DNA of 64,000 nt, from NCBI RefSeq assembly GCF_001553565.1, contig NZ_CP014228.1:496001-560000 (forward strand), written 5' to 3'. The notes under the pieces are model-generated. The model saw nothing but the letters and a program-made list of their open reading frames with translations. It did not search any database and had not been told where the DNA came from. Position 1 is the stretch's first letter. Every line of letters begins with the position of its first letter. The translations under genes and the position numbers were made by a program. Positions 1 to 7,994 of this stretch are shown in pieces. The stretch is from Actinomyces radicidentis (GTDB lineage Bacteria; Actinomycetota; Actinomycetes; Actinomycetales; Actinomycetaceae).

Positions 1-1196
1 AGGACTGGGCCCGCCTCATCTCCCAGGAGTCTGGGTTGTCTCTCCATGACACCCGGCACGAGGTGTCACGAGCCCTGGAGGTAATCGAGTGGGGTGCAGT
101 CGTCGCCGTGACCGAGCGGGGAGAGACCTGGACTTCAGATGTCGCGCGTGGTCACGCCGATCGGGTGTGCTGCTCCTTCCGCGGCCCGATGCCCGGTGTG
201 GCCTTGGTCGTGACGCCGTTCAACCACCCGCTCAACCAGGTGGTGCACAAACTCGTCCCCGCCATCGCGGCGGGGGCCCGGGTGGTTCTCAAGCCCAGCG
301 AGAAGACGCCCTTGACTGCGATCAGATTCGTGAACCTGCTGCGCGCAGCCGGGTTGCCTCAGCAACAGGTCCAGGTGGTCACCGGGGATCCGGAGGTGGT
401 CGTCGGGGCAGCCCTCGGCTGCGATGAGATCACCAGTCTGGCCTTCACCGGCAGCACCCGCGTCGGCCGGATGCTCGGGTACCAGGCTGGCCCCAGGCGT
501 ATGTCCCTCGAGCTGGGTAGCATCGACTCGGCCATCGTCCTCGACACCACCGACATCGCGCGGACCGCACAGACCGTCCTGCGCGGTGCCTTGGCCAACT
601 CAGGGCAGCGGTGCACTGCGGTGAAACGAGTGGTGGTCGTGGACGACATGGCCGACGCACTCGTCGATGCGATGGTCACTGGGCTCGCGGACTGGACTTG
701 TGGCGATCCGCTGGACCCGGCCACGCGGATCGGAACGGTCATCGACGAGACCGCGGCGAGCGCGGCGGCAGCCGCAGTCTCGGCTGCAGTCGACATGGGC
801 GCGAGGCTGGTGTCTGGCGGCGAACGCCACGGCGCACAACTCGTGCCTATGCTGGTCGATCATTGCCGTCTGGGCATGACCCTTGTGGACTCGGAGGTGT
901 TCGCCCCAATCGCTCCGGTGATCCGGGTGCGGGATGTCGACGAGGCGATCGAGGTAGCCAACGCAGGCCCCTACGGCCTGTCCTGCGGTGTGTTCACCGA
1001 AAGCCTTTCAAAGGCCACCCAGGTGTCGCGGTGCATGCGGACCGGATCGGTCAACATTAACGAAGTGCCCGGCTGGAGACTCGAGGTGACGCCCTTCGGT
1101 GGCATCGGGGATTCCGGCATGGGCGTGAAAGAGGGGATTGCCCGCATGACCGAGTTCTTCCAGTTTGAAAGGTTGGTCAGCCTCGATGTCCGCTGA
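1..1196 (+). CDS. Aldehyde dehydrogenase family protein (5' end outside window)
   Basis: NAD(P)-dependent aldehyde oxidation is inferred from family motifs. The reading frame is open from base 3 with no convincing start: ISQESGLSLHD before the first TTG is already aldehyde dehydrogenase sequence, so the gene begins upstream of the window. Counting from the TTG at 36, the catalytic Asn lies in TPFNHPLN (residue 63), the cofactor Lys in LKPSEKTP (86), the Glu in SLELGS (159) and the nucleophilic Cys in NSGQRCTAVKR (193). The usual LELGGK motif is changed to LELGSI. The C-terminal PFGGIGDSGMG motif is present. It lies just upstream of a transporter gene and an ATP-grasp gene on the same strand, which suggests a biosynthetic operon. 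The Cys context resembles phosphonoacetaldehyde or lactaldehyde dehydrogenases, but the substrate cannot be read from sequence. Confidence 0.85.
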   Translation, partial: DWARLISQESGLSLHDTRHEVSRALEVIEWGAVVAVTERGETWTSDVARGHADRVCCSFRGPMPGVALVVTPFNHPLNQVVHKLVPAIAAGARVVLKPSEKTPLTAIRFVNLLRAAGLPQQQVQVVTGDPEVVVGAALGCDEITSLAFTGSTRVGRMLGYQAGPRRMSLELGSIDSAIVLDTTDIARTAQTVLRGALANSGQRCTAVKRVVVVDDMADALVDAMVTGLADWTCGDPLDPATRIGTVIDETAASAAAAAVSAAVDMGARLVSGGERHGAQLVPMLVDHCRLGMTLVDSEVFAPIAPVIRVRDVDEAIEVANAGPYGLSCGVFTESLSKATQVSRCMRTGSVNINEVPGWRLEVTPFGGIGDSGMGVKEGIARMTEFFQFERLVSLDVR

Positions 1197-1241
1197 GGTG
1201 GATGCCACCACGGCCACCGTCCGAACCCCTCGGGGCGCCGC

Positions 1242-2492
1242 ATGTTCTCCAGCGAGATGAGGTACTTGGCGTCGACCTTCCTGAACAATCTGGGCACCGG
1301 CTTGATGCTCACCGTGCAGGCTGTCTTTGTCACGAAGAACCTGGGGATCTCGCCGGCGCACTTCGGTTTCGTACTAACCTGCGGTGCCGTGCTGGGACTG
1401 TTTGCAGGGGTGGCCTTGGGCAAGTGGTCCGACGGCCGCAACCTGCGGCGTCTGATGCCAGCCTTCGGCGTTCTCCAGGCGATGACCGCGGCGGGCTACC
1501 TGGTGTCGTCGTCGGTATGGCTGCTCGGCGTTGTGGTGGGGCTGGGGGCCATCGCAGGACGCGGCGGCGCTGCTGTCCGGGGCCCGTTTATGGCTGCCCT
1601 GGTTGGCCGCGAACGGTTGGTCACCTATCGAGCGAAGGTGCGGTCGGTGGCCAACGCCGCGATGGCTGTGGGAGCTGCCCTGGGCGGTATCGCCCTTGGC
1701 TTCGGCTCCGGCTTGGCGGTGGGGACCGCTATGGGCATGGTGCCGGTGGGATATCTCCTGGGCGCCTTACTCACAGCGTCGGTGACCCTTCCCCATGCTG
1801 GAGGAACCAAAGCTGGCCCCAAGAAGGAGAGCGCCGTCGCCACGCAGCCCAGTGCGCAGTCTCTGCCGGTGCAGCGCAACCTCAGGTTCCTTATCGTGGT
1901 GGGTTTGAACGCCGTTCTCATGGTCCATGTGCCGCTGCTCGGGGTCGCGTTCCCGCTGTGGATCAGCGGGCGTACCTCGGCACCCAGCTACCTGATCTCC
2001 GTCGTGGTGCTCATCAACACGGTCGGCGTGGTGCTGCTACAGGTTCCAATCAGTAAGTTCGTCAAGACCCCGCGTGATGCCGCACGCGCCTGCTTGGCGA
2101 CTGGCGTGGCCCTGGCAAGCGCCTCGCTCCTGCTGGTGTACTCAAGCAAGGGCAGTGCCCTGCTCCAGGCCGCGGTGATCGTGGTGGCCGCGCTGCTCCA
2201 CCTCGTCGGCGAGGTCTGGCAATCTGCGGCAAGTTGGGAACTCGCCTTCGAGCTGGCCCCGGAGGACCGGTTGGGCGAGTACCAGGGAGCGTTCAACTCC
2301 GGAATGGACCTCAGCCTCATGTTGGGCCCGGCGGTCTTCGGCATGCTTGTCTCCGCCCCAAGCCTTGCTGGTTGGTGGATTCTCGCCGCCACCCTCGTTC
2401 TAGCGGGCCGACTGATGGGGCTGGCTGTGCGGCGCGCCGTTCCGGCGGGGGAAACCTACGTCAACGACGAGGAAGAGGACCACCGTGGCTGA
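1242..2492 (+). CDS. MFS transporter (sugar-efflux/drug-efflux like)
   Basis: A 416-residue membrane protein with about twelve hydrophobic segments, the usual size for the major facilitator superfamily. A short basic loop after the third segment (KWSDGRNLRRL, residues about 60-70) matches the family loop 2-3 signature position. The central loop (residues about 185-207) is hydrophilic and Lys/Ser/Gln rich. The gene starts 45 bp after the aldehyde dehydrogenase stop and overlaps the following ATP-grasp gene by 8 bp, so it is very probably co-transcribed. In this context export of a small product made by the neighbouring enzymes is likely; import cannot be excluded. Confidence 0.8.
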   Translation: MFSSEMRYLASTFLNNLGTGLMLTVQAVFVTKNLGISPAHFGFVLTCGAVLGLFAGVALGKWSDGRNLRRLMPAFGVLQAMTAAGYLVSSSVWLLGVVVGLGAIAGRGGAAVRGPFMAALVGRERLVTYRAKVRSVANAAMAVGAALGGIALGFGSGLAVGTAMGMVPVGYLLGALLTASVTLPHAGGTKAGPKKESAVATQPSAQSLPVQRNLRFLIVVGLNAVLMVHVPLLGVAFPLWISGRTSAPSYLISVVVLINTVGVVLLQVPISKFVKTPRDAARACLATGVALASASLLLVYSSKGSALLQAAVIVVAALLHLVGEVWQSAASWELAFELAPEDRLGEYQGAFNSGMDLSLMLGPAVFGMLVSAPSLAGWWILAATLVLAGRLMGLAVRRAVPAGETYVNDEEEDHRG

Positions 2493-3825
2493 GTACGATG
2501 GACATTGGCGTGGACCATGGCTGGGTGATATCCGCACCATCGCAGATGGGGGTGACATCGAGCGTGTGCACGCGCACTCCGGGACTTACCAGATGGGGCG
2601 TCCTGCCATCGTCGACCAACAGACGTTGACGGCACTCACGCATGACATCGCCACAGTCATGGCGGCGCTGGTGAAGCTGCCCCAGATCTTGGCGGACGGT
2701 GACATCCGCCGCTTCTGGACCCTCCTAGGCTATGACCAGGCCAAGCAGGACCTGATCGGCATCGGCCATCGCGAGGACATGCTCGGTAAGATCGGTCGCT
2801 GCGACCTCTTCCAGGACGCATCCGGCTTCAAACTGCTCGAGGTCAATTCGAGTTCGGCAGTGGGTGCACTGGACAGTCGGCTGCTGATGGATGCCTATCT
2901 GCGCGATCAGAGGTTCGCCGAGCACGTCAAGGAGGCTGGCCTGAGTTTCATCGATCCGGCACAGAGTCTCGGCTCTGCGCTGCTGGCCACCTTCCCCGAG
3001 GTGCAGGCCGGACCGATGGTGCTCCTGGACCACCCGGACAGCTACGCGGTCTCTCATCAGGTCCACGATTTCCTCGCTGCCTTGCTAAGTTCGCATGGGG
3101 TGGAGACGTTCAGCGGTTCCCTCGGCGACGTCGAGGTTCGTGGCGGCCAGGCCACATGCCAGGGACGCCCCTTCGCGTTGGCCTACCGCGTGTTCCAGGG
3201 ACGCGAACTCACCGCATCTGTTGCCGAGCTCGAGCATTGGAGCCACCTGCTGCGGGAATTGGATGCCGTGGACGTCCCGATGGTGCTGCCGCTGAGCTCC
3301 ACCAGCATCAGCGACAAGCGGAGCCTGGCGCTGCTTCAGAGCGATCTAGTTCAGCCTTCGTTGGGTGCCGACGAGCGGGAAGTGGTTGCGCGGATGCTGC
3401 CGCGCTCGGTCATCGTCAGCAGGGGTGAGACGTTCGGCTGCGACGAGAAGGGACTGGACTGGTTGCGGGTGGCCCAGCAGGAGACCATCCTCAAGCCGTG
3501 CGTGAGTAGTTCCGGCAAGGGCATCGTCTACGGCCGCGACCTGGACCGAGCGGAGTGGGAGACGCTCATCGCCACCCCTCCGGCCGGAGGCTATGTCGCT
3601 CAGGAGTTAGTGCACCCGTTGGCGGAGGCATTCCCAAACAAGGACGGTTCGGAATCGATGTGGCAGGTTCAATCGGAAGCTTTCCACGTGTGGGGTGACG
3701 TCATCCCGGCTTCCGCGCGAGCCATGCGGTTCGGGTATCCGGGACCCATGCGGTCCCTCTTTAGAGGGGAGCAGGAGCCTCCCCAGGATGCCGCGGTGGG
3801 CGGCCTGATGCTCGTGGCCGAGTAG
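2485..3825 (+). CDS. ATP-grasp peptide/amide ligase-like protein
   Basis: A 446-residue protein starting at a GTG inside the last codons of the MFS gene (8-bp overlap, translational coupling). LLEVNSSSAVGALDS (residues about 113-127) and the C-terminal TILKPCVSSSGKGIVYGRD (about residue 335) resemble the ATP- and phosphate-binding segments of circularly permuted or glutathionylspermidine-synthase-like ATP-grasp ligases. These join a carboxylate to an amine through an acyl phosphate. Its place after an aldehyde dehydrogenase and an exporter suggests it builds an amide or peptide bond in a small metabolite. The stop lies only 6 bp before the end of the IS3-family element, so anything once downstream has been separated or lost. 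The substrate is unknown. Confidence 0.7.
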   Translation: MAEYDGHWRGPWLGDIRTIADGGDIERVHAHSGTYQMGRPAIVDQQTLTALTHDIATVMAALVKLPQILADGDIRRFWTLLGYDQAKQDLIGIGHREDMLGKIGRCDLFQDASGFKLLEVNSSSAVGALDSRLLMDAYLRDQRFAEHVKEAGLSFIDPAQSLGSALLATFPEVQAGPMVLLDHPDSYAVSHQVHDFLAALLSSHGVETFSGSLGDVEVRGGQATCQGRPFALAYRVFQGRELTASVAELEHWSHLLRELDAVDVPMVLPLSSTSISDKRSLALLQSDLVQPSLGADEREVVARMLPRSVIVSRGETFGCDEKGLDWLRVAQQETILKPCVSSSGKGIVYGRDLDRAEWETLIATPPAGGYVAQELVHPLAEAFPNKDGSESMWQVQSEAFHVWGDVIPASARAMRFGYPGPMRSLFRGEQEPPQDAAVGGLMLVAE

Positions 3826-3831
3826 GCAGAA

Positions 3832-3856
3832 TGGATCGTCCCACGTTTGGTGGAGG
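3832..3856 (+). repeat. IS3-family terminal inverted repeat, orfB end
   Basis: Begins TGGATCGTCCC and ends TGGTGGAGG, matching the inverted copy at 7988-8012 at 20 or more of 25 positions. It begins 6 bp after the ATP-grasp stop codon. Confidence 0.8.
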
Positions 3857-3864
3857 CTGTGTTG

Positions 3865-4620
3865 TCAGGCGGCGGCCGGTTGGCCGACGCAGTGCTGATC
3901 GTAGAGTGCCTCGACGGCGGTGGGGGCCATGTCGTCGGGGTTGTACCTGTGCGCTCGCGTAGTGTTGTACCAGGACACCCACCCTGCGGTGGCCTTCTCG
4001 ACCTCGTCGCGGCCGGGCCAGGAGCGGGGCCAGATGACCTCGCGCTTGTAGGACTTGCTGGGCGCCTCGGCGGCGGCGTTGTCGTAAGAAGAGCCCACGG
4101 CGCCCGTGGAGGCTTCGATGCCCTCCTCGATGAGCCGCTCGGAGTAGCGAATGGACAAGTACTGCGACCCGTGGTCGCTGTGTTGCACGAACCCGTGCAG
4201 GCTCCGGCCCGTGCGGGCCCCGCGCGACCAGACGGCCTGCTCGAGAGCGCCCAGGACGAAGTCGGTGTCCATGACGGTCGAGGCGGCGCAGCCCACGATG
4301 GCCCGCGAGTCGAGGTCCATGACGAAGGCGGTGTAGCAGAACCCGCTCCACGTACGGGCCTAGGAGGGGGCACCTTCCACGAAGTGGGGGAAAGTCCACG
4401 ACCCACCGCTCGTTCGGCGCGGAGGCGGTGAAGTCGCGGCGAAGCAGGTCGGTGGGCTGCTGGCTGCACCTGGCCGGGCGGGTGGTGCGGATCGAGCGTC
4501 CCGGACCGATACCCGTCAGATCGAGGGCCTTCATCCTGCGCTCTACGGTGCACCGGGCAACCGGGCAGGAGCGGTCTTCTGCATTGAGCAGCCGCCACGT
4601 CTTCCTCGACCCGAGAGCCT
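3865..4620 (-). pseudogene. IS3-family transposase orfB, 3' part (frameshifted)
   Basis: C-terminal two thirds of an IS3 orfB integrase-type transposase. Reading leftward, residues such as RKTWRLLN, CTVERRMKAL and ASAPNERWVVDF (the first catalytic Asp region) are in one frame. After a frameshift near 4375 the rest continues in another frame with SGFCYTAFVMDLDSRAIVG, VQHSDHGSQYLS (second Asp) and the final Glu region ending QPAAA. In its intact form this is a DDE enzyme that works with OrfA. The fragment begins at the ISL3 target duplication, and joining 4620 to 7453 through a single CGTTGAGG copy restores an in-frame junction. Confidence 0.85.
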
Positions 4621-4628
4621 CGTTGAGG
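4621..4628 (+). repeat. 8-bp target-site duplication of ISL3 element, left copy
   Basis: CGTTGAGG lies directly outside the left ISL3 end and is identical to 7445-7452. Eight base pairs is the usual ISL3-family duplication length. Confidence 0.9.
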
Positions 4629-4652
4629 GGCTCTTCACGAACGAGGGTGTAG
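4629..4652 (+). repeat. ISL3 terminal inverted repeat, left
   Basis: Perfect 24-bp match in inverted orientation to 7421-7444. The transposase stop codon (4635-4637, minus strand) lies inside the repeat. Confidence 0.9.
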
Positions 4653-4755
4653 CGCGGGTCTGAACCCTCCGGCTTCGAGCAGCGACCGAGCGATGTAGTG
4701 GGTGAGGTTGCGGAAGCCGAGGGCGGAGCCGCGGAGGTGTTCGAGTCGCCCGTTG
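4635..4755 (-). pseudogene. ISL3 transposase, C-terminal fragment
   Basis: Encodes NGRLEHLRGSALGF and THYIARSLLEAGGFRP, the conserved C-terminus that normally follows GPTEAI in ISL3 transposases. It has been separated from the N-terminal part (6145-7332) by the 1.39-kb IS110 element. No start codon of its own is supported. Confidence 0.88.
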
Positions 4756-4770
4756 AATCTCCTATGTCTG

Positions 4771-5844
4771 TCAAGTCGTCTTGAGCTGGGCCCGGGCTGC
4801 GGTGTTGAGGTGTCGGTAGATCTCACGGGCGAGGTATCGCTTGAGGCAGCGACGAATCTCGCGGAGGCTGCGTCCTTCGGCGGTGCGGCGCTCGACGTAG
4901 GCGCGGGTGCGGGGGTCCATGCGCATGCGGGTGACGATGGCCATGTGGAGGGCGCGGTTCAGGCGTCGGTCACCGCCGCGGTTGATGCGGTGCCGGACGG
5001 TGTTGCCCGAGGACGCGGGGATCGGGCTGACACCGGCGAGGCTGGCGAACGCGGCCTCGGATCTGATGCGACCCAGATGCGACCAGGCGGTCAACGCGAC
5101 GGCGGCGGTGACCGGCCCGATTCCGGGCTGGTCAAGGAGCGTGCCTGCAGGGCTCTGGCGGACGAGATCGGTGATCCGCTTGGTGATGTCCTTGAGTTCA
5201 GTGTCGAGTGCGGCGACGCGCTTGGCGAGACGGGTGGCTTCGCCTCGGGCTGTAGCGGTGGCGAGGTTTTCGTCGCGTGTTCTCCATGCCGCGATCGTGA
5301 CGATCTGCGTCGCGGTGAGCGGGCGGCGGGCGTCGATTCCGAGGTCGACCACTCGCAGCAGCGCGGTGAGCGCGTTGATCGTCGCGGTGCGCTCGGTGCT
5401 CATGTGATCACGAGATGCCAGCAGCACCTTGACGGCGGCGCGGATACCGTCGTCAGCGCGCGGTTCGCGCAGCTGCGTGTCCTGGAGCGGGAGCGCTGCG
5501 GCGGCGATGCGGCGGGCGTCCAACGGGTCGGACTTGCCGATGCCGCGGTTCGCGCGGGCGTTCATGCGCGGGGCCTCGACGACCGCGTATCCAGCATCCG
5601 ATGCGGCGCGCGCCAGGCGTGCCCCGTAGGTTCCGGTGCCCTCGATCACCCAGAGCACGCCGGCGTCGCCGCCGGTGCGTCGTCCGCCCCAGGACACGGC
5701 TCGTGACAGACCCGCTGCGGTGGCGGGGAACTGGGCCTCATCGACGATCTCACCGGTGGGGCAGGCCAGGATCGAGATGGCGTGGTTGCGGGCGTGGGTA
5801 TCCACGCCGATGACGAACGGGCGGGCATGCGCGACGATAGCCAT
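4771..5844 (-). CDS. IS110-family transposase (DEDD recombinase)
   Basis: A 357-residue recombinase that moves the element using a bridge RNA. The ATG at 5844 is preceded by AGAGGAG and is preferred over the longer open frame to 6060, which reads through the leader. N-terminal RuvC-like DEDD domain: VIGVDTHARNHAISIL (Asp, residues about 10-25), WVIEGTGTYG (Glu) and KSDPLDARRIA (paired Asp). C-terminal domain: LLDQPGIGPVTAAVA helix-hairpin-helix, then SLAGVSPIPASSGN, which carries the Ser thought to act as nucleophile, then HRINRGGDRRLNRALH. All key residues are present and the frame is intact, so this innermost element may still be active. Confidence 0.93.
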   Translation of the reverse strand: MAIVAHARPFVIGVDTHARNHAISILACPTGEIVDEAQFPATAAGLSRAVSWGGRRTGGDAGVLWVIEGTGTYGARLARAASDAGYAVVEAPRMNARANRGIGKSDPLDARRIAAAALPLQDTQLREPRADDGIRAAVKVLLASRDHMSTERTATINALTALLRVVDLGIDARRPLTATQIVTIAAWRTRDENLATATARGEATRLAKRVAALDTELKDITKRITDLVRQSPAGTLLDQPGIGPVTAAVALTAWSHLGRIRSEAAFASLAGVSPIPASSGNTVRHRINRGGDRRLNRALHMAIVTRMRMDPRTRAYVERRTAEGRSLREIRRCLKRYLAREIYRHLNTAARAQLKTT

Positions 5845-5919
5845 GGCGATCGACGCTCCTCTCTTCAAACCGACAGGGTCACGGTCGCTGAGCGGCCGGC
5901 ACCGGTCCGGGAAGAGGTC

Positions 5920-6105
5920 ACGTCGGGGCGAATCTGTGATGGGCCACGACCCCGCAGGGGTCGGGCAGTCTCCTGATGAGGCCACCGAGGTGGGCCGGAC
6001 GGCGCCGGCCGCGCCGACCCGGGCGGACAATTCAACGGAAAGACACCGCAAGCGGGCCAATTGCTTCGAGAGTCACACCCCGGTCGACACGGCCGACATC
6101 CATCA
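5920..6105 (-). ncRNA. Candidate IS110 bridge RNA
   Basis: Non-coding leader of the IS110 element, same strand as the transposase. Read 5' to 3' on the minus strand, a candidate target loop has GAAGCAATT (6067-6059), hairpin CCGCTTGCGG (6055-6046) and CCGTTGA (6038-6032). CCGTTGA is the exact complement of the right target TCAACGG, and GAAGCAATT matches the left target GAGGCGATC at six of nine positions. A candidate donor loop follows: AGGAGACTG (5974-5966) against the right-end flank AGGAGATTC, a perfect 7-bp hairpin CGACCCC/GGGGTCG (5963-5947), and TCACAGA (5939-5933), exactly complementary to the left-end flank TCTGTGA. RNA ends and stems are inferred, not measured. Confidence 0.6.
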
Positions 6106-6144
6106 TGACCAGCCAGTCCCAGACCGGCCGATTCCAGACTCACA

Positions 6145-7332
6145 GATCGCCTCCGTGGGACCGTTGCTGGTGCCGGGGCGGTCGAAGAACGCGAGCACGT
6201 CGCCCGCCCGCTGCTTCATGGTCCGGCCGAGCTTGCGGACCTCGACGAGCGCCGCGGGAACGCCGCTGCTGATCGCAGCGATCACCTCCTGCATCATCGC
6301 CTTCGCTTTGTTCTTGTCGGGCTCCCGGTAGGCCGCGACGATGCGCTGGTAGATGCCCCAGGTCGCCTCGACCTCGACGTGCTCCTCGCTTGCGAACACT
6401 GCGTCCAGGCGTGCCCGCTGCCGGTCGGTGAGCAGGCTCGCCCCGGTGTGCAGGGTGCGGCGGGCTTTGTAGAGCGGGTCGCCCTTGAGCCCGCGGTGAC
6501 CGGTGGTGTCTTGCTGGACCCGACGCCGGCAGACATCCAGCGCGTCGCCGGCGAGGCGGACCACGTGGAACGGGTCCATGACGGGGACGGCGTCGGGGAG
6601 TTCCTCGGCGGCAGCGGTCTTGAACCCGGCGAAGCCGTCCATCGCGACCACCTCGATCCGCTTCGCCCAGTCCGCAGGGCGGGCGGCGAGCCACTGCTTG
6701 AACACCGCCTTGGAGCGGCCCTCGACCATGTCCAGCAGCCTGGCCGGCCCGGTCTTGTTCCTCGCGGGCGTGAGGTCGATGATCACGGTGACGTACTTGT
6801 CGCCCAGCCTCGTGTGTCGCCAGACGTGCTCGTCGACACCGATCGTGGTGACCCCGTCGAACCGGGCGGGGTCGTCGACCAGGCGCCGCTTGCCTTCCGT
6901 GAGGACGGCGGCGTTCGCGGCACTCCAGGACACCCCGAGACCTGCGGCGACGCCGGTGACGGTGAGGTGGTCGATGACGATGCCCCCCAGCGCCCACTCC
7001 AGGCCGCCGCGGGAGATCTTCGCACGCGGCGCCGCTGCCCGCGTCATGTCCTGGCGCCACGTGCGCCGGCAGTGTCCGCACCGGTACCGGCGCACCCGCA
7101 CCAGCAGGGTCGTCGGCCGGTGCCCGAACGGCTCGTGCGCCAGTCGACGCGTGACCGTGTCCCGCGGCACGCCCTCGACACCGCACTTCCGACACCACGG
7201 GTCGTCCTCGACGACGCGGCATTCGATCGTGGCCCGATCCGGCTCGATCAGCTGGCCGACGGCGACGAGGCCGAGCTCGTCGAGGCGGCAGAACACGGTC
7301 AGGTCAGGGGTCGCGAAAGTAGGGTGGAGCAC
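6145..7332 (-). pseudogene. ISL3 transposase, N-terminal part, split by IS110
   Basis: N-terminal part of an ISL3-family transposase from a GTG at 7332. A zinc-binding region (CRKCG and RCGHCRRTW, residues about 46-89) and a helix-turn-helix (ITVTGVAAGLGVS-like region) precede the DDE domain with IGVDEHVW (Asp), VVAMDGFAGF (Asp) and FFDRPGTSNGPTEAI (Glu). The IS110 element entered immediately after this Glu-containing motif. The frame then runs into IS110 leader sequence and stops at 6103, so the native C-terminus is lost. The protein is probably inactive. Confidence 0.9.
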
Positions 7333-7420
7333 GTCGAGGTCTTTCGGGATGGCGAGCGTGAAGAACTTCCATCATCCGGGAGACCTCGACCCCTACCCGG
7401 CCACCGACGCGCTCAACCGA

Positions 7421-7444
7421 CTACACCCTCGTTCGTGAAGAGCC
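7421..7444 (-). repeat. ISL3 terminal inverted repeat, right
   Basis: Perfect inverted match to 4629-4652. It lies 88 bp upstream of the transposase start, so the transposase promoter is probably inside or next to it. Confidence 0.9.
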
Positions 7445-7452
7445 CGTTGAGG
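7445..7452 (+). repeat. 8-bp target-site duplication of ISL3 element, right copy
   Basis: CGTTGAGG, identical to 4621-4628. Confidence 0.9.
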
Positions 7453-7677
7453 GCGTTGGACGCCCGCAGAGCCGCGATTCTCCCGTCGACCACGGCGTCC
7501 GACAGCGACCGGGCGCTGGGCGGCCGGGACCTGGCGGCGTAGAAGGTAGAAGGGGCGATGCTGCACCCGGCGCTGGTCAGCGTGGTAAAGATCGGCACGG
7601 GCCCCGAACCCGTCCTCCTTGTCCTCGATGTACTGGCAGATCATCGGGATGGGCGGCCTGGCTCCGCCGCGAAAAAA
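7453..7677 (-). pseudogene. IS3-family transposase orfB, 5' part (frameshifted)
   Basis: N-terminal part of orfB. FFRGGARPPIPMICQYIED leads out of the orfA slippery site in one frame. After one extra base near 7600 the frame changes to PIFTTLTSAGCSIAPSTFY and RSRPPSARSLSDAVVDG, ending at the ISL3 insertion. These are typical IS3 OrfB N-terminal residues. The frameshift predates or accompanies loss of function and is separate from the insertion. Confidence 0.85.
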
Positions 7678-7994
7678 GCCGAGGCACTCTTCAAGATCGC
7701 GTTGGCCCGCGTCAGCTCACGGACCTCTTTCTCCAGATCTCGGATACGGGCCGCGTCCTCCGTGGTGGTGCCGGGGCGCTCACGCGCATTCACCTGGGCC
7801 CGGCGCACCCAGCCGCGCAAGGTCTCGCCGTTGACGCCGAGCTCGTCGCCGATCCGCGTGAAACACCCCTTCGCACGGTCCGGGTCCTTCAGCGCGTCTA
7901 GGCACAGCCGGATCGCACGCTCCTTGACCGCGTCGGGGTACTTCCGCAGGTCACGGGCATGAACCTCGTCCTTCCGTGGATTCAGACCCTCCAC
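7641..7994 (-). CDS. IS3-family OrfA (helix-turn-helix)
   Basis: About 117 residues. The helix-turn-helix region (KERAIRLCL, then RIGDELGVNGETLRGWVRRA) binds the element ends, and a C-terminal leucine-zipper-like helix (EDAARIRDLEKEVRELTRAN) is present, both classic for IS3 OrfA. No ATG is available; in-frame GTG codons at 7994 and 7997 lie inside the terminal repeat. The frame is intact and ends just after a run of six A (7672-7677, plus strand; T6 in the transcript sense), where IS3 elements usually shift by -1 to make the OrfAB fusion. Confidence 0.8.
   Translation of the reverse strand: MEGLNPRKDEVHARDLRKYPDAVKERAIRLCLDALKDPDRAKGCFTRIGDELGVNGETLRGWVRRAQVNARERPGTTTEDAARIRDLEKEVRELTRANAILKSASAFFAAEPGRPSR
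7672..7677 (-). other. Probable -1 programmed frameshift site of the IS3 element
   Basis: Homopolymer of six T (minus strand) at the end of OrfA, immediately before the frame of OrfB (FFRGGARPP). Slippery homopolymers at this position produce the OrfAB transposase in IS3-family elements. Confidence 0.6.

Larger units (their letters stand above)
4756..6146 (-). mobile_element. IS110-family element inserted in the ISL3 transposase
   Basis: Innermost element, about 1.39 kb. The ISL3 frame stops matching after EAI at 6145 and resumes with NGRL at 4755. On the minus strand the core dinucleotide TC occurs at both junctions (6146-6145 and 4757-4756) while the empty site needs it once, as expected for IS110 elements, which lack terminal inverted repeats. 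One intact DEDD transposase occupies 4771-5844. The leader upstream of it is 300 bp and the trailer only 13 bp, the layout of the IS110 group whose bridge RNA is in the left end. Confidence 0.88.
4629..7444 (-). mobile_element. ISL3-family element inserted in the IS3 orfB
   Basis: The ends are perfect 24-bp inverted repeats beginning GGCTCTTCACGA at 4629 and, reversed, at 7444. GGCTCTTC is the typical ISL3-family terminus. An identical 8-bp flank on both sides marks the insertion site. Without the IS110 element inside it, the element is about 1.43 kb and encodes one transposase. It lies inside the IS3 orfB in the same orientation as that gene. Confidence 0.92.

Noticed and set aside
4758..4770. 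Possible bridge RNA after the IS110 transposase stop, as in the IS1111 group
   Set aside because: Only 13 bp separate the stop codon from the element end. There is no room, while the 300-bp leader holds all matches.
7393..7644. Two separate small minus-strand genes near 7400-7640
   Set aside because: They are the two frames of one frameshifted IS3 orfB N-terminus, not independent genes.
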